Positions 30,045 to 41,990 of a stretch of 64,000 nt of DNA are shown piece after piece. Both the position numbers and the translations under genes were made by a program. The stretch spans positions 3,534,001-3,598,000 of the forward strand of contig OZ345352.1 in the NCBI GenBank assembly GCA_977006965.1, in the 5' to 3' direction. The number at the start of each line of letters is the position of its first letter. Positions within the stretch are counted from its first letter, which is position 1. Under the pieces are notes generated by a model. The model saw nothing but the letters and a program-made list of their open reading frames with translations. It was not told the DNA's origin and ran no database searches. The DNA comes from Phymatolithon calcareum. Lineage: Eukaryota; Rhodophyta; Florideophyceae; Hapalidiales.

Positions 30045-30449
30045 TGTTGAAAATGTATCTGCTTGGAGCTCTAATCGCAGTACATTTCATTCTCAAGGTA
30101 TGATTTCGGTACACGTGTAAGGTCAAACTACAAGATGTCTTAGAATTCGTAATCATGAACATTGGTCGATGACATGTGTCGAGGTACGACAAGAGCAACG
30201 TCATCATGTGGTGTCATAATTGGGCATTGAATTACACCCACGTAGACATGTGGTGTAATAATTAGAATTTCGATGACAATTTGTCTCGTCATCAAAAATA
30301 GAATTTTGATGACAAATGATGACATCATCATTTTATAGTAGTCTGTATAAGTACAAGGCGACCTACCGACTTGAAAAATGAACCAAGGAACAACATCATC
30401 ATCAACATCTATCAACCTATCCAACCTACATCCCTAGCCTGCGACATCA
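30045..30449 (+). repeat. divergent copia LTR, family 2 copy a
   Basis: Begins TGTTGAAAATGTATCTGCTT and ends GCGACATCA, directly followed by a primer-binding site. Its U3 has one TACACGTGTA box plus repeated ATGTGGTGT and GATGACA words. The start resembles the other LTRs (GCTTGGAGCTCTAATCGCAG) but the rest differs strongly. Confidence 0.7.
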
Positions 30450-30463
30450 GTTTATGGGCCCAG
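30450..30463 (+). promoter_or_regulatory. primer-binding site, initiator tRNA-Met anticodon-arm type
   Basis: GTTTATGGGCCCAG abuts the LTR end. It differs at one position from GGTTATGGGCCCAG, the complement of the anticodon stem-loop of eukaryotic initiator tRNA-Met. Confidence 0.7.
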
Positions 30464-30754
30464 TGCTGGCCAACGTGCACTAATTCATCCAAATTGTACG
30501 CCAAAGTACAATTCATCATCAACTAAAGGGGTTATCCTTCCCCCTTCACCTGTCATCTTCATCAATCAAGAGGTTTAATTTCCTGAGGAATCTGCGTCGT
30601 GTATTAATTGCAAGGGTGAGTAGGACCCTTCTCTGAGGAGAGTTTAATCAAGTGCCTGAACAAGTCTTCTGGTGAAACGGAGAAAATCTGTACTGGTAAA
30701 CCCAGGAGCCCGACGGACGTCATAGTACGTGGTGGAAAGTCGGAATTGAATCTG

Positions 30755-31044
30755 ATAACATCCGTGCTCTGCTACGTGGTGAACAGGATATACTCCAGAC
30801 AAATTTGGTAGTCTTCCCAGTATCCACCTGGACGCATCTCGGCTCTGCAGGTTCTTGTTGAGTGATTGGAAGGGAATCTGAAAGTCTGTTAGAGTACGGT
30901 ATACCGATTTGAAAGACAGTCTGCCCCGCATAGCGCATGGTCAGTAGGCCCCGTATACTCATCTTCCAAGAAAAGGTTGCAATTATAGCTTCACGAAGTA
31001 CTGGCTTGGTGGGGTGTGCCAACACCAACGTTCGGAATTGACGG
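30755..31044. repeat. 290-bp repeat R1 following the family 2 leader
   Basis: From AACATCCGTGCTCTGCTACG to GGAATTGACGG this segment recurs in the same orientation at 33558-33867. Both copies come after a family 2 LTR, primer site and short leader, and both stop at or beside a family 1 copia element. It is probably part of the internal region of the family 2 element. The minus strand shows the peptide MSIRGLL...TVFQIG in both, without a recognised domain. Confidence 0.65.
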
Positions 31045-31045
31045 T

Positions 31046-31488
31046 TGTTGGAAGTGTGATTACTTGGAGAACTAGTCGCACCACACTTCAAAATCAAGGT
31101 TTGATCTCGGTACACGTTTACACGTGTCAAGTCGAAAGACAAAGTGTCTCAGAACGTGGATTCATGAAGATTGCGGTGACACGTGTCAAAGAATGATAAG
31201 TGTATCATAATCATACTCCCCTCACTCAGTGGATAATATTTGATTTTTTTGTGTTACACGTGTCATATGATATTACGACAACTTTGTTTAGGGTTAGTGT
31301 GTCTCCGTCGTCAACTAAGGCTTTTACCTTGTCTGGTCCGATTCTCAGGCCTATATATGCCAGACCTGATGTCCGCCATGTCAATAAACCGAGGAACTCA
31401 TTCTCACCTAACTCCACTTCTCGTCAACCAATCTTCACCAACCAAACTTTTCCACTCTCCTCATCCATTCCCTAACCATCCTCTAACA
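31046..31488 (+). repeat. copia LTR (5' LTR of element B)
   Basis: 443 bp, TGTTGGAAGTGTGATTACTT at the left and CCATCCTCTAACA at the right. It contains CACGTGT boxes, a TATATATG box near 31354 and AATAAA near 31384. No primer site follows; the leader after it is truncated. Confidence 0.85.
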
Positions 31489-31730
31489 ACGATTGCGTCT
31501 TGCGCAGGTGTGCTAAAACACGACAAGAGGTACACGGAGACGACGAACAGTCTCCATCCCTATCTGCAAGAGGTAAACGGCCTAGAGCCACCCCAGATCA
31601 AGGACCGGGTCATATTGACTCGAAGCGAACTTCTTATAGGAAATAGATTGCTTTGACATTCGACTATCGGTTGACCCGCAGTGGAGATTCCGAACGGATT
31701 TTCGACAAGAAATCCCACACACGCCAACAA

Positions 31731-32983
31731 TGGACGGTAAGCAGGGAACGCTGATGGTCGAAAAGCTTAATGAGACCAACTTCCATGCTGAAAATTCAGC
31801 CACCTGCGTTTCGAGAACTCGATGAGTTGATCGAGGACGATCTACCGGCAAGGGACTCGGACGATTATAGGACTTGGCGCAAAAATGATAACAAGACCAA
31901 AGCAATAATCGGTCTATCACTCTCGGACGAACATCTCGAGCATGTGCAAGATGTCGAGACGGCCAAAGGAATGTGCCAGGTAATACTAAACATCTTTGAA
32001 CGCCACACAGTCTTGAACAAACTGGCCGCTCGTCGCAAGTCCTACACTGCAACAATGCTCGAGGACGAGAAAATGTTTCCCTACGTAACCGCATTCGACA
32101 ACTCGCTTCAACCCTCAAGTCAATGGGTGTCGAGATCGATGACAAAGAAATGGCAATGGCTGTACTCAACGGACTTCTAGATCGATTTGACGGACTCATC
32201 ACTGCTCTATATGCTCTCGGGAACGAAGACGAATCTTTCTCCCTCGAGTTTGTCAAGACCAGACTTCTTCAAGAGGAACAGCGCATGAATATGCGTATTG
32301 AAGCCTCAACCGTCAAATCGGAGACTGCAGCACTGCTCACGGTTCGACGTGATAGTGCTCATGTCCGTCAGCACTGCGACCATTGCGATCGATCAGGACA
32401 CCATGCTGTGAGATGCTGGATCAAATATCCACACCTTGCCCCAGAAGGGTACAGCGTCGAAATTGGAAACAGAAAAATCCATCTGCATTCATAGCGGATG
32501 AGAATAAGCCGATTCGGATCATGTCAGATGAAGATTATAGGTGTCTCATGACAAAATTAAGCAGCTCCGACATTCCCAGTAAGTCTAAAACATGGGTTCC
32601 CGACTCTGGCTGCACGTCACATATGACATTCGATCGCTCGCTTTTCTGTTCGTATACCGAAATGTCGTCCACAGTGGAAATGGGAACCAAAGCAGAAGCC
32701 AAAATTGCCGGACGCGGTGATGCAATTGTGACACTGAGTGTGAACGGGAAGCCATACGAGTACAAACTTAAGAACGCTCTCCACGTTCCTGACTTTGCGT
32801 ACTCGCTTCTCTCAGTGTCAAAAATGGATAAAATCGGATTTGGGATTACGTTCAAGCATAGTCGATGCTTTATCAAAAATCGTGATAGGACGGTCGCAAC
32901 ACGTACTCTCCGCGGAAATCTATACACTATGGATCTAGCGGATGAAAATTCAACAACCGAAGTTGCCTGTGCGGCCAGTCTTC
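31731..32983 (+). pseudogene. copia element B gag-protease remnant
   Basis: The start MDGKQGTLMVEKLNETNFHA is followed by loss of the WKQK codons, shifting the frame. Gag then continues in three successive frames (31,770-32,997). The zinc knuckle CDHCDRSGHHAVRC is intact near 32,370. The protease motif is DSGCTSHMT near 32,605. Coding ends at 32,983 in ...CAASLLL, where an LTR of family 2 begins. Integrase, RT and RNase H are absent. Confidence 0.85.
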
Positions 32984-33371
32984 TGTTGAAAATGTGACTG
33001 CTTGGATCTCTTCTCGCAGTACACAATATCCTATGTCTTAAGTCTCTAACCATTTCTCATATGTTATGATAGAATCAATCCATGTTTTTTTCTTTACTGA
33101 CAATGTAGCTGTTCAATCTATTTCTTGATTGACCTTGTTATTGTCAGTAATTCAATCATTTTGTTGATTGAATCAATCACAGTCGAAATTTCAATCTTTT
33201 AGTTGATTGATTCAATCACAGTTAGTAGTGCAATGAGCATCAGAAGTCTTATCATACCTCAATCTGAGGCCTATATAAGACCCGGATCTGATGCCCCGAC
33301 TCAATACCCAAGGAACATCTCACAACCAACCCAACCATCTCAACCATCAACCTCAAAACCTCCATCCAACA
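32984..33371 (+). repeat. divergent copia LTR, family 2 copy b
   Basis: 388 bp, starting TGTTGAAAATGTGACTGCTT and ending CCATCCAACA. Unlike the family 1 LTRs it has no CACGTG. Instead it repeats TTGATTGA/TCAATCA words between about 33,090 and 33,220. TATATAAG lies near 33,274. Confidence 0.75.
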
Positions 33372-33385
33372 TGTTATGGGCCCAG
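33372..33385 (+). promoter_or_regulatory. primer-binding site, initiator tRNA-Met anticodon-arm type
   Basis: TGTTATGGGCCCAG abuts the LTR. It matches GGTTATGGGCCCAG at 13 of 14 positions. Confidence 0.7.
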
Positions 33386-33557
33386 ATAACGAGTAATCAA
33401 CCAGCGATATCATCTTACCGAGGGGTCCTCCTTCCCTCTCGGTAATTTATTCTCAACCAATTTGCATCATCAAAAGGTTTAAAACCCTGTGGTATCTGCG
33501 CCATCCATCGGCCACCCTAAAGCGACCCTGCACAGAGTATAATCTACGAAACATTCT

Positions 33558-33867
33558 GACAACATCCGTGCTCTGCTACGTGGTGAAAGGGATATACGCT
33601 TGAGAAATCAAGTAGTCTTCCGTGTATCCACCTGGACGCATCTCGGCTCTGCAGAATTCTGTTGTGTGCTTGGAAGGGAATCTGAAAGACTTGTTGGAGT
33701 CCGGTTTACCGATTTGAAAGACAGTCTGACACGCACAGCGCGTGATCAGTAGGCCCCGTATACTCATCTTCTAGGAAAAGGTCGCAATTATAGCCTCACG
33801 AAGTACTTGCTCGGTGGGGTGTGCCAACATCAACATTGGAATTTAGGACATTGGAATTGACGGATAC
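33558..33867. repeat. repeat R2, second copy of R1
   Basis: Starts ACAACATCCGTGCTCTGCTA and ends GGAATTGACGG. It matches 30755-31044 with scattered differences and a small insertion near 33,840. Confidence 0.65.
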
Positions 33868-33871
33868 GTCT

Positions 33872-34084
33872 TGCAGTGCGTGTTGTCGGCTGCAGGTTCA
33901 GGTGTACCAAAACGCCACAAGAGGTATACGGCCATTGAGCCATCCCCCGATCAAGGTCCAGGTCACATTGACCTGAAGGAATTTCTTATACGGGATAGAT
34001 TGCCTCGATAGTTAACTTCGGTTGACTCGCAGTGGACTCCCCGAACGGATTTTCGACAAGAATAGAAGACCCACACTCCCCAAA
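33872..34084 (+). other. truncated 5' leader of copia element G
   Basis: Starts within the leader (CGTCTTGCAGTGCGTGTTG) and runs to the gag ATG. The matching 5' LTR, primer site and first leader repeat, present in elements D and K, are missing here. Confidence 0.7.
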
Positions 34085-37000
34085 ATGAACAACTCGCAAG
34101 GAACGCTGAAGGTCGAGAAACTAAATGAGACCAATTTCCATGCTTGGAAACAGAAAATTCAGCTAGTACTATCATTCCGCGAACTTGATGAACACATTGA
34201 GGACGATCCACCAGCACGGGACTCGGACGATTTCACTCTCTGGCGTCGAAGTGACAACAAGGAAAAGGCTATTATCGGACTTTCTCTCTCGGATGAACAT
34301 CTCGAGCATGTGCAAGATGTGAATACGGCCAAGGAAATGTGGCAGTCGATTCTCAATATCTTTGAACGACATACACTACTGAACAAACTGTCCGCTCGCC
34401 GCAAGTTCTATACCGCCACAATGCTCGAGGACGAGAAAATACTTTCTTATACGAACCGTATTCGCCAGCTCGCATCCACGCTCAAGTCAATGGGTGTTGA
34501 TATCGACGACAAAGAAATGGCGATGGCTGTGCTTAACGGACTTCCGGAACAGTATGATAGCTTAATCAGTGCACTCGATGCTCTTGGCAACGAGTATGAG
34601 TCATTCTCGCTCGAGTTTGTGAAGAGCAGACTTTTGCAAGAGGAGCAGCGTATGTCTATGAGAGTCGAAGCATCAACCGTGAAAGCTGAGACTGCCGCAC
34701 TGTTCACAGCCAGACGCGATGGGGAACGCATTCGTGATCACTGCGACCATTGGCATCGACCCGGACATAAGAGCGTTAAGTGTTGCACTAAATTCCCTCA
34801 CCTTGCTCTTGAAGGATACAAACGTCGGAATGAAAAGCAAACAAAACCATCTGCATTTCTGACTGATGAGTCCGAACCTGTTCGTGTCATGTCTGATTCC
34901 GACTTTGTATGCTTGATGGCCAAGGTGCGCAATTCCGACATTTCCGAGAAGTCCAAGTCCTGGATCATTGACTCTGGAAGCACATCCCACATGACGTTTG
35001 ATCGCTCACTCTTCTGCACGTACACCGAACTGTCGTCTACTGTTGAAATGGGAACGAAAGCTAAGGCTTCAATCGCTGGAAAGGGTGATAACATTATTAC
35101 GATCAATGTGAATGGGAAACCGTCGAAATGCAAACTCAGGGATGTTATGCACATACCGGACTTTGGCTACTCTTTACTATCGGTATCCAAAATGGATGAG
35201 TATGGATACGGGATTATGTTCAAGAACAGTCGTTGCTATGTTAAAGCTCATGATGACACGGTTGCTACAGGAACACTTCGCAAGAGTCTCTACTCACTCG
35301 ATCTTGCAGATGGCAATGAAGTTACCGAAGTTTCTTGTCTTGCTAGCCTCCAGCTTTGGCATGAACGTCTCGCTCATGTCCATCCCTCTGGTATCTCTGA
35401 TATGGTACGTCATGGGGTGGTCAAAGGTGTGAACCTAGCACCCAATCCAATCTCAGAACATCCATGCAAGGGCTGTCTCGCCGGCAAAGGTCATCGCGCT
35501 CCTATCCCAAAGTCTAGTAGTACTCGTTCTGAAGCTGTCCTCAACCTCGTACATTCCGACGTCTTAGGTCCTATCGACATTCCATCACTTGGAGGCTCTC
35601 GATACTTCATCACATTCATCGATGATCACTCCAAATGGACCACGGTATACACCATGCGACAGAAGTCGGAGAGCTTTGAGTGTTTTCGAAAGTTTCGCAA
35701 GTATGCTGAAACCCATACTGGGAGAAAGCTTAAGCATTTGAACGTTCAGGACTTCTCGACTGCACCAAAGCTCAAGTCTATTAGGACCGATAACGGAGGC
35801 GAGTACCTTTCCAACGAGTTCAAGGCATATTTGGCACAACACGGTATACATCAGCAACTCACAGTAGCTTATACTCCACAACAGAATGGGGTGGCTGAGC
35901 GCATGAACTGCACACTTCTCAACTTGGTGCGCTCGATGCTTCATCACAGAGGCATCGAGAAGAAGTTCTGGGCTGAAGCACTTTCTACTGCTGTGTATGT
36001 TCGAAATCGAGTTACGTCACGAGGACTTCCTTCGAACACGACCCCCCATCACATATGGATGGGTGCCCCTCCAGGCTTGGGACACTTACGTGTATTTGGC
36101 ATAAAGTGTTGGTACGTGATTCCGAAAAAGAAGGTTAAGAAACTCGACTCTCGAACTCGTGAAGCCATTATGCTGGGATATGCGACTTCGTCCAAAGGAT
36201 ATAAGCTGTGTGATCTGAGCTCCAAGAAGGTGACTGTCTCAAGGGATGTGACGTTCGACGAATCGGATTGCAGATTAGGTGAGGCTGAAACGGATGTACC
36301 CACTGACATTCCAGACGATGGAGTCTTCCAAGAGTGTGAAGATACGGTTGAAGCGAAAGACACTTCGGAGGAAAAGAACAAGAACCTCGATGTGACTAAC
36401 GAAGAAGGGCAGCAGGCGGACGATGCAGAACAACTAACAACACCACCGGCATCTGAAGTAACTACACCGATGATCGCCAAACCCATTCTGCGCAGGTCAG
36501 CTCGGGTCTCAAAACCACCCACTGACTTCTGGAATACTCCCCCTCACACTGCAATGCTTGCCTTCGAATCTGTCAATCTCGCATCGGAATGCGCTTCGTC
36601 TTCTCATCAAATACCTCAGACCTTTAAGGAAGCGACTTCAAATCATAATGTCGACTTCTGGTCAAAGGCCATTGAGAAAGAACATTCTTCACTCGTCCAT
36701 AACAATACCTGGAAACTGGTTCCGCGCAACTCCGACATGAACGTGCTACCGTGCAAGTATGTCTTCAAGGTCAAGGATACTGGCCCAAAAGTTCGAATTG
36801 TGGCAAAAGGGTTCCGACAAGTGCATGGGGTGGACTACGGTGAAACGTATGCCCCAGTCGTGAAATTCACCTCGATTCGTATCCTACTTGCAGCAGTTGC
36901 TGTCCATGATCTGGAACTCCACCAAATGGATGTTGTGACAGCGTTCCTGCATGGTGACCTTGACGAAGACATCTACATGGAAGTTCCGGCCGGATTTCGA

Positions 37001-37846
37001 GATCCCGAACGTCCCAACCTTGTTTGCAAGCTCTTGAAGGCACTATACGGTCTGAAGCAAGCTCCGCGGCAATGGCATGCCAAGATCGACAAGTTCCTCA
37101 TCGACGAGCTCGGCTTCTCAAGCAGTCCAAACGATCCTTGTCTGTACGTCCGGCACAAGTCAAACAGCATCATGATCATCGCCCTGTATGTGGATGACTT
37201 ACTGATTGCTGGAAACGACACCTCTGCCATTTCGTGGATCAAGGGGGAGCTGAACAAGCGGCTCGAGATGAAGGACCTTGATGAAGCAAGTGTATGCCTT
37301 GGGCTTGAGATTCGCAGGCACCGTACTCTTCGGACCCTTCATCTTTCGCAGTCGGTCTACGCTCAGTCGGTCTTGGAACGCTTCGGCATGGAGAACTCGA
37401 AACCTGCACCTACCCCAATGGAGTCAAGCAACAAGAACACCGCAATCGAGGAAGTGAATATCACCGAGTCTCTTGGAGACGAAGTTCCGTATCGTCCAGC
37501 AACATGTGAAGCGGAGTACATCGCTTCCTGTGCCGCCGCCAAGGAAGCTGTTTGGCTGTCAAGACTTATCGAAGATATCCAAGGTCTCCAGAAGCCCACT
37601 CTCATGACCTTGTATACCGACAGTCAGAGTGCAATCGCAACCGGGAGGAACCCTGCCATCACTCAACGCAACAAGCATATTGACATCCAATATCACTACG
37701 TTCGTGATGTTGTTGCAACAGGAAAGATCTCGATTAAGTACTGCAATACTGAGTCCATGGTTGCTGATGCACTAACCAAGCCACTCGATCGAATCAACAC
37801 AGCCAAGTTCGCTCAAGAGATGGGAGTATGCAAGCAAGTGGCGTAG
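34085..37846 (+). pseudogene. copia element G Gag-Pol, open 1,253-aa frame with internal deletion
   Basis: Starts MNNSQGTLKVEKLNETNFHA. Domain order: gag; a damaged zinc knuckle (CDHWHRPGHKSVKC, second Cys replaced by Trp); protease DSGSTSHMT; integrase zinc region WHERLAHVH and HPCKGC; integrase core HSDVLGP, RTDNGGE and VAERMN; RT with intact [11 protein letters not shown] and YVDDLLIAG; then RNase H. At about 37500 the frame jumps in phase from PYRPA to TCEAEY. Compared with element D this removes 105 residues (315 bp), taking the RT-RNase H connection and the first RNase H Asp. The frame stays open to VADALTK and the normal C-terminus. Copia elements make one polyprotein cleaved by their own protease; this copy should lack RNase H activity and have a weakened RNA-binding knuckle. 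Confidence 0.9.
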
Positions 37847-37858
37847 TGTCCCTCGATC

Positions 37859-37867
37859 AAGGGGGAG
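37859..37867 (+). promoter_or_regulatory. polypurine tract of element G
   Basis: AAGGGGGAG immediately before the 3' LTR, the expected plus-strand primer. The same tract precedes the 3' LTRs of elements C, D and L. Confidence 0.8.
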
Positions 37868-38311
37868 TGTTCGAAGTGTGATTGCTTGGAGGTCTAGTCG
37901 CAAACACACTTCAAAATCAAGGTATGATCTCGGTACACGTGTACACGAGTCAAGACGAAAGTCAAAGTGACTCAGAACTTTGAATCAAGAAGATTGGCAG
38001 TGACACGTGTCAGAGTATGATAAGAGTATGATAATCATACCCCCTCACTCAGTAGATATTATTTGATTTTTTCATGTTACACGTGTCATATGATATTATG
38101 ACAAATTTGTTTAGGGTTAGAGTGTCTCCGTCGTCAATTAAGGTTCTTTGATCAAGTTGATTGAGTTCTCAGGTCTATATAGTCTTGAACTGAGGTCCGC
38201 CAAGTCAATAAACCAAGGAACTCATTCTCACCTATCTCAGCTTCTATTCAACCATTATCTTTCAACCAAACTTTTTCTTTCTCCCCATCAATTGCCTAAC
38301 CTTCTCCAACA
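37868..38311 (+). repeat. copia LTR (3' LTR of element G)
   Basis: 444 bp, TGTTCGAAGTGTGATTGCTT to CTTCTCCAACA. Contains GGTACACGTGTACACGAGTC, TGACACGTGTCAGAG and TTACACGTGTCATATG, plus TATATAG near 38176 and AATAAA near 38210. It abuts the RNase H region of the oppositely oriented element H. Confidence 0.88.
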
Positions 38312-41300
38312 GACTCTCGGTATATAGAGTCATAGGAGTCGGCTTCTGGAGACCTTGGATATCGACGATAAGTCTTGACAGCCACACGGCTTCCTTGGCG
38401 GCGGCAGAAGAAGCGATGTACTCCGCTTCGCATGTTGACGTGGCAACGATGGTTTGCTTCTTCGAACGCCAGCTTATGGCTCCCCCTGCAAGAAGGAACA
38501 CATAGCCACTTGTTGATCGCCTTGTCTCACGACATCCTGCCCAATCCGCGTCCGTGTACCCGATCGGAACCAGGCTACCACTTGCACCGAACAGGATTCC
38601 ATGGTCTCGAGTGCCTGCAATATACCGAAGAACGCGCTTTACACCCATCCAGTGACGCTTAAGGGGTTTCTCGCAAAACGAAGAGAGCTTTCCGACCGAG
38701 TCCGAGATGTCTGGACGAGTTCCGACCATTAAGTACATGAGACATCCGATAGCTGGACGATAAGGGACTTCGTCTGCAAGTGACTCGGTGATATCGAGTT
38801 CTTCAATTGCGATGTTCTTATTGCTTAACTCCATTGGCGTAGGTGCTGGTTTCGAGTTTTCCATGCCGAAGCGTTCTAACACTGACTGAGCGTAGACCGA
38901 CTGTGAAAGATGAAGTGTCCGATTTGTGCGATTACGGCGGATTTCAAGCCCAAGGGATACACTTGCTTCATCAAGGTCTTCTTGTTCAACTCCCCCTTGA
39001 TCCACGAAATGGAGGATGTGCCGTTTCCAGCAATCAACAAGTCATCCACATACAACGCAATGATCATGATGCTGTTTGACTTGTGCCGAACGTATAGACA
39101 TGGGTCGTTGGGATTGCTCGAGAACCCGAGCTCGTCGATAAGGAACTTGTCGATCTTGGCATGCCACTGTCGCGGAGCTTGCTTCAGGCCGTATAGTGCC
39201 TTGAGGAGCTTGCACACTAGGTCTGGACGCTTGGGATCTCGAAAACCAGCTGGAACTTCCATATAGATATCTTCGTCAAGGTCGCCATGCAGGAAAGCTG
39301 TAACAACATCCATTTGGTGTAGTTCCAAGTCATGGACAGCAATTCTTGCAAGTAGGATACGAATCGATGTGAACTTAACGACTGGGGCCTACGTCTCACC
39401 ATAGTCCACCCCATGCACCTGTCGAAACCCTTTTGCTACGATTCGAACTTTCGGGCCTGTATCCTTGACCTTGAAGACATACTTGCACGGAAGGATGTTC
39501 ATGTCAGAGTTGCGCGGAACAAGCTTCCAAGTGTTGTTTTGGACAAGAGACGAATGTTATTTCTCAATGGCCGGTGACCAGAAGTCGACATTTTGATTTG
39601 AAATCGCTTCTTTGAAGGTCTGAGGCACTTGTTGAGAAGACATATTGCGTTCGGATGCGAGGTTGACTGATTCGAAGGCGAGCATAGCAGTATTTGAGGG
39701 AGCATTCCAGAAGTCAGTGGGTGGTTTTGAGACCCGAGCTGACCTTCGCAGAATGTGTTTGGCGATCATCGGCGTAGTTTCTTCAGATGCTGGTGGAGTT
39801 TTAGGTTGTTCTCCATCGTCCGCCTGCTGCCCTTCTTCGCTGGTAACATCGAGGATCTTGTTGTTCTCCTCCGAAATGTCATGAGCTTCCACCGTATCCT
39901 CACATACTTTGACGTCTGCGTTGTCTGGAGTATCAATGGATACATCCGTTTCAGCTTCATTTAACCCGCAATCTGATTCGTCAAACGTCACATCTCTCGA
40001 CACAATAACCTTCTTGAGGTTCGGATCCCATAGCTTATAGCCTTTGGACGAAGTCGAATATCCCATCATAATGGCCTCACGAGTACGACTGTCGAGTTTC
40101 TTTACTTTCCTTTTCGGATCACATAACAACACTTTATGCCAAACACACGTAAGTGTCCCAAATCTGGAGCAGCACCGATCCATATGTGATGGGGGGTCGT
40201 GTTCGGAGATAGTCCTCGTGACGTAACTCGATTGCGAACATATACAGCAGTAGCAAGTGCTTCAGCCCAGAACTTCTTGTCGATGCCTCTGCGGTGAAGC
40301 ATCGAGCGCACCAAGTTGAGAAGGGTGCGGTTCATGCGTTCAGCCACCGCATTTTTTTGTGGGGTGTATGCTACTGTGAGTTGCTGATGTATACCGTGTT
40401 GTGCCAAATATGCCTTGAACTCGTTGGACAGGTACTCGCCTCCGTTATCTGTCCGAATAGCCTTGAGCTTTGGTGAAGGCGAAAAATCCTGTACATTCAA
40501 ATGTTTAAGCTTTCTACCTGTATGGGTTTCAGCGTACTTGTGGAACTTTCGAAAACACTCAAAGCTCTCTGACTTCTTTCGCATCGTGAACACTGTGGTC
40601 CACTTGGAGTGATCATCAATGAGCGTGATGAAGTATTGGGAGCCTCCAAATGACGGAATGTCGATAGGACCTAAGACGTCAGAATGCACGAGGTCGAGGA
40701 CGGCTTTAGAACGAGTACTACTGGACTTTGGAATAGGAGCGCGATGACCTTTGCCGGCAAGACAGCCACTACATGGATGTTTTGAAATTGGACTGGGAGC
40801 TATGTTTACACCTTTGACCACCCCATGACGTACCATATCAGAGATACCAGATGGGTGGATATGAGCCAGACGTTCATGCCAGAGTTGAAGGCTAGCAAGA
40901 CAGGAAACTTCGTTAACTTTATTGTCATCTGCAAAATCGAGTGAGTAGAGATTCTTGGGAAGTGTACTTGTAGCAATTGTATCATCATGAGCTTTAACAT
41001 AGCATCGTCTGTTCTTGAACGTGATTCCATATCCATACTCATCCATTTTAGATACCGATAGTAAAGAGTATCCAAAGTCTGGAATGTGCATGACATCCTT
41101 CAGTTTACATTTGGACGGCTTCCCATTGACATTGATTGTGATGATAGCATCACCTTTTCCTGCGATTGTGGCCTGAGCTTTCGTTCCCATCTCCACAGTT
41201 GACGTCATTTCGGTGTAGGAGCAGAAAATTGAACGGTCAAATGTCATATGCGATGTACTTCCAGAGTGGATGATCCATGACTTTGACTTTTCGGGAATGT

Positions 41301-41990
41301 CGGCCCTGCGCACATTGGCCATCAGACATACAAAGTCGGAATCGGACATCACGCGAATGGGTTTCGATTCATCGGTCAGAAATGCAGATGGTTTGGTCTG
41401 TTTTTCATTTCGACGTTTGTATCCGTCTGGAGCAAGATGCGGGAACTTGGTCCAGCACTTAACGCTCTTATGTCTGGATCGATGACAATGGTCGCAGAAG
41501 TCACGAATACGTTCTCCATCACGTCTGGCAGCGAACAGTGCCGCAGTCTCAGCTTTCACGGTTGATGCTTCGACTCTCATAGACATGCGTTGCTCTTCCT
41601 GCAAAAGTCTACTCTTTACGAATTCAAGAGAGAATGACTCATCTTCATTGCCGAGAGCATCGAGTGCACTGATTAAGCTATCGAAGCGTTCCGGAAGTCC
41701 GTTGAGCACGGCCATTGCCATTTCTTTATCGTCGATGTCGACACCCATTGACTTGAGGGTGGATGCGAGCTGCCGAATACGGTTCGTATAGGGCAATATT
41801 TTCTCGTCTTCGAGCATAGTGGCTGTATAAAATTTGCGACGAGCAGCCAGTTTGTTGAGAAGTGTATGACGTTCGAATATGTTTAGAATCGCCTGCCACA
41901 TTTCCTTTGCTGTTTTCGCATCTCGGACATTTTCGAGATGTTCGTCGGACAGTGATAGACCGATAATCTTGTTGAAAATCCGTTCGGGGA
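38312..41990 (-). pseudogene. copia element H gag-pol
   Basis: Minus-strand copy. The gag start and about 60 codons are deleted: leader-side LPERIFNK joins IIGLSLSDEH near 41,970. The zinc knuckle CDHCHRSRHKSVKC is kept. The protease active site reads WIIHSGST, His in place of the catalytic Asp (about 41,270). Integrase HSDVLGP, RTDNGGEYL and VAERMN are kept down to 40,102, with a frameshift near 40,110. RT fragments lie in several frames (39,460-38,880). RNase H is cut at 38,312, just inside the region that would read YTDSQSA. Several independent lesions make it inactive. Confidence 0.88.

Noticed and set aside
34022-34084. Extended start of the element G frame upstream of 34085
   Set aside because: The frame is open into the leader but begins at TTG; the conserved MNNSQGTLKV start at 34085 is shared with D and I.
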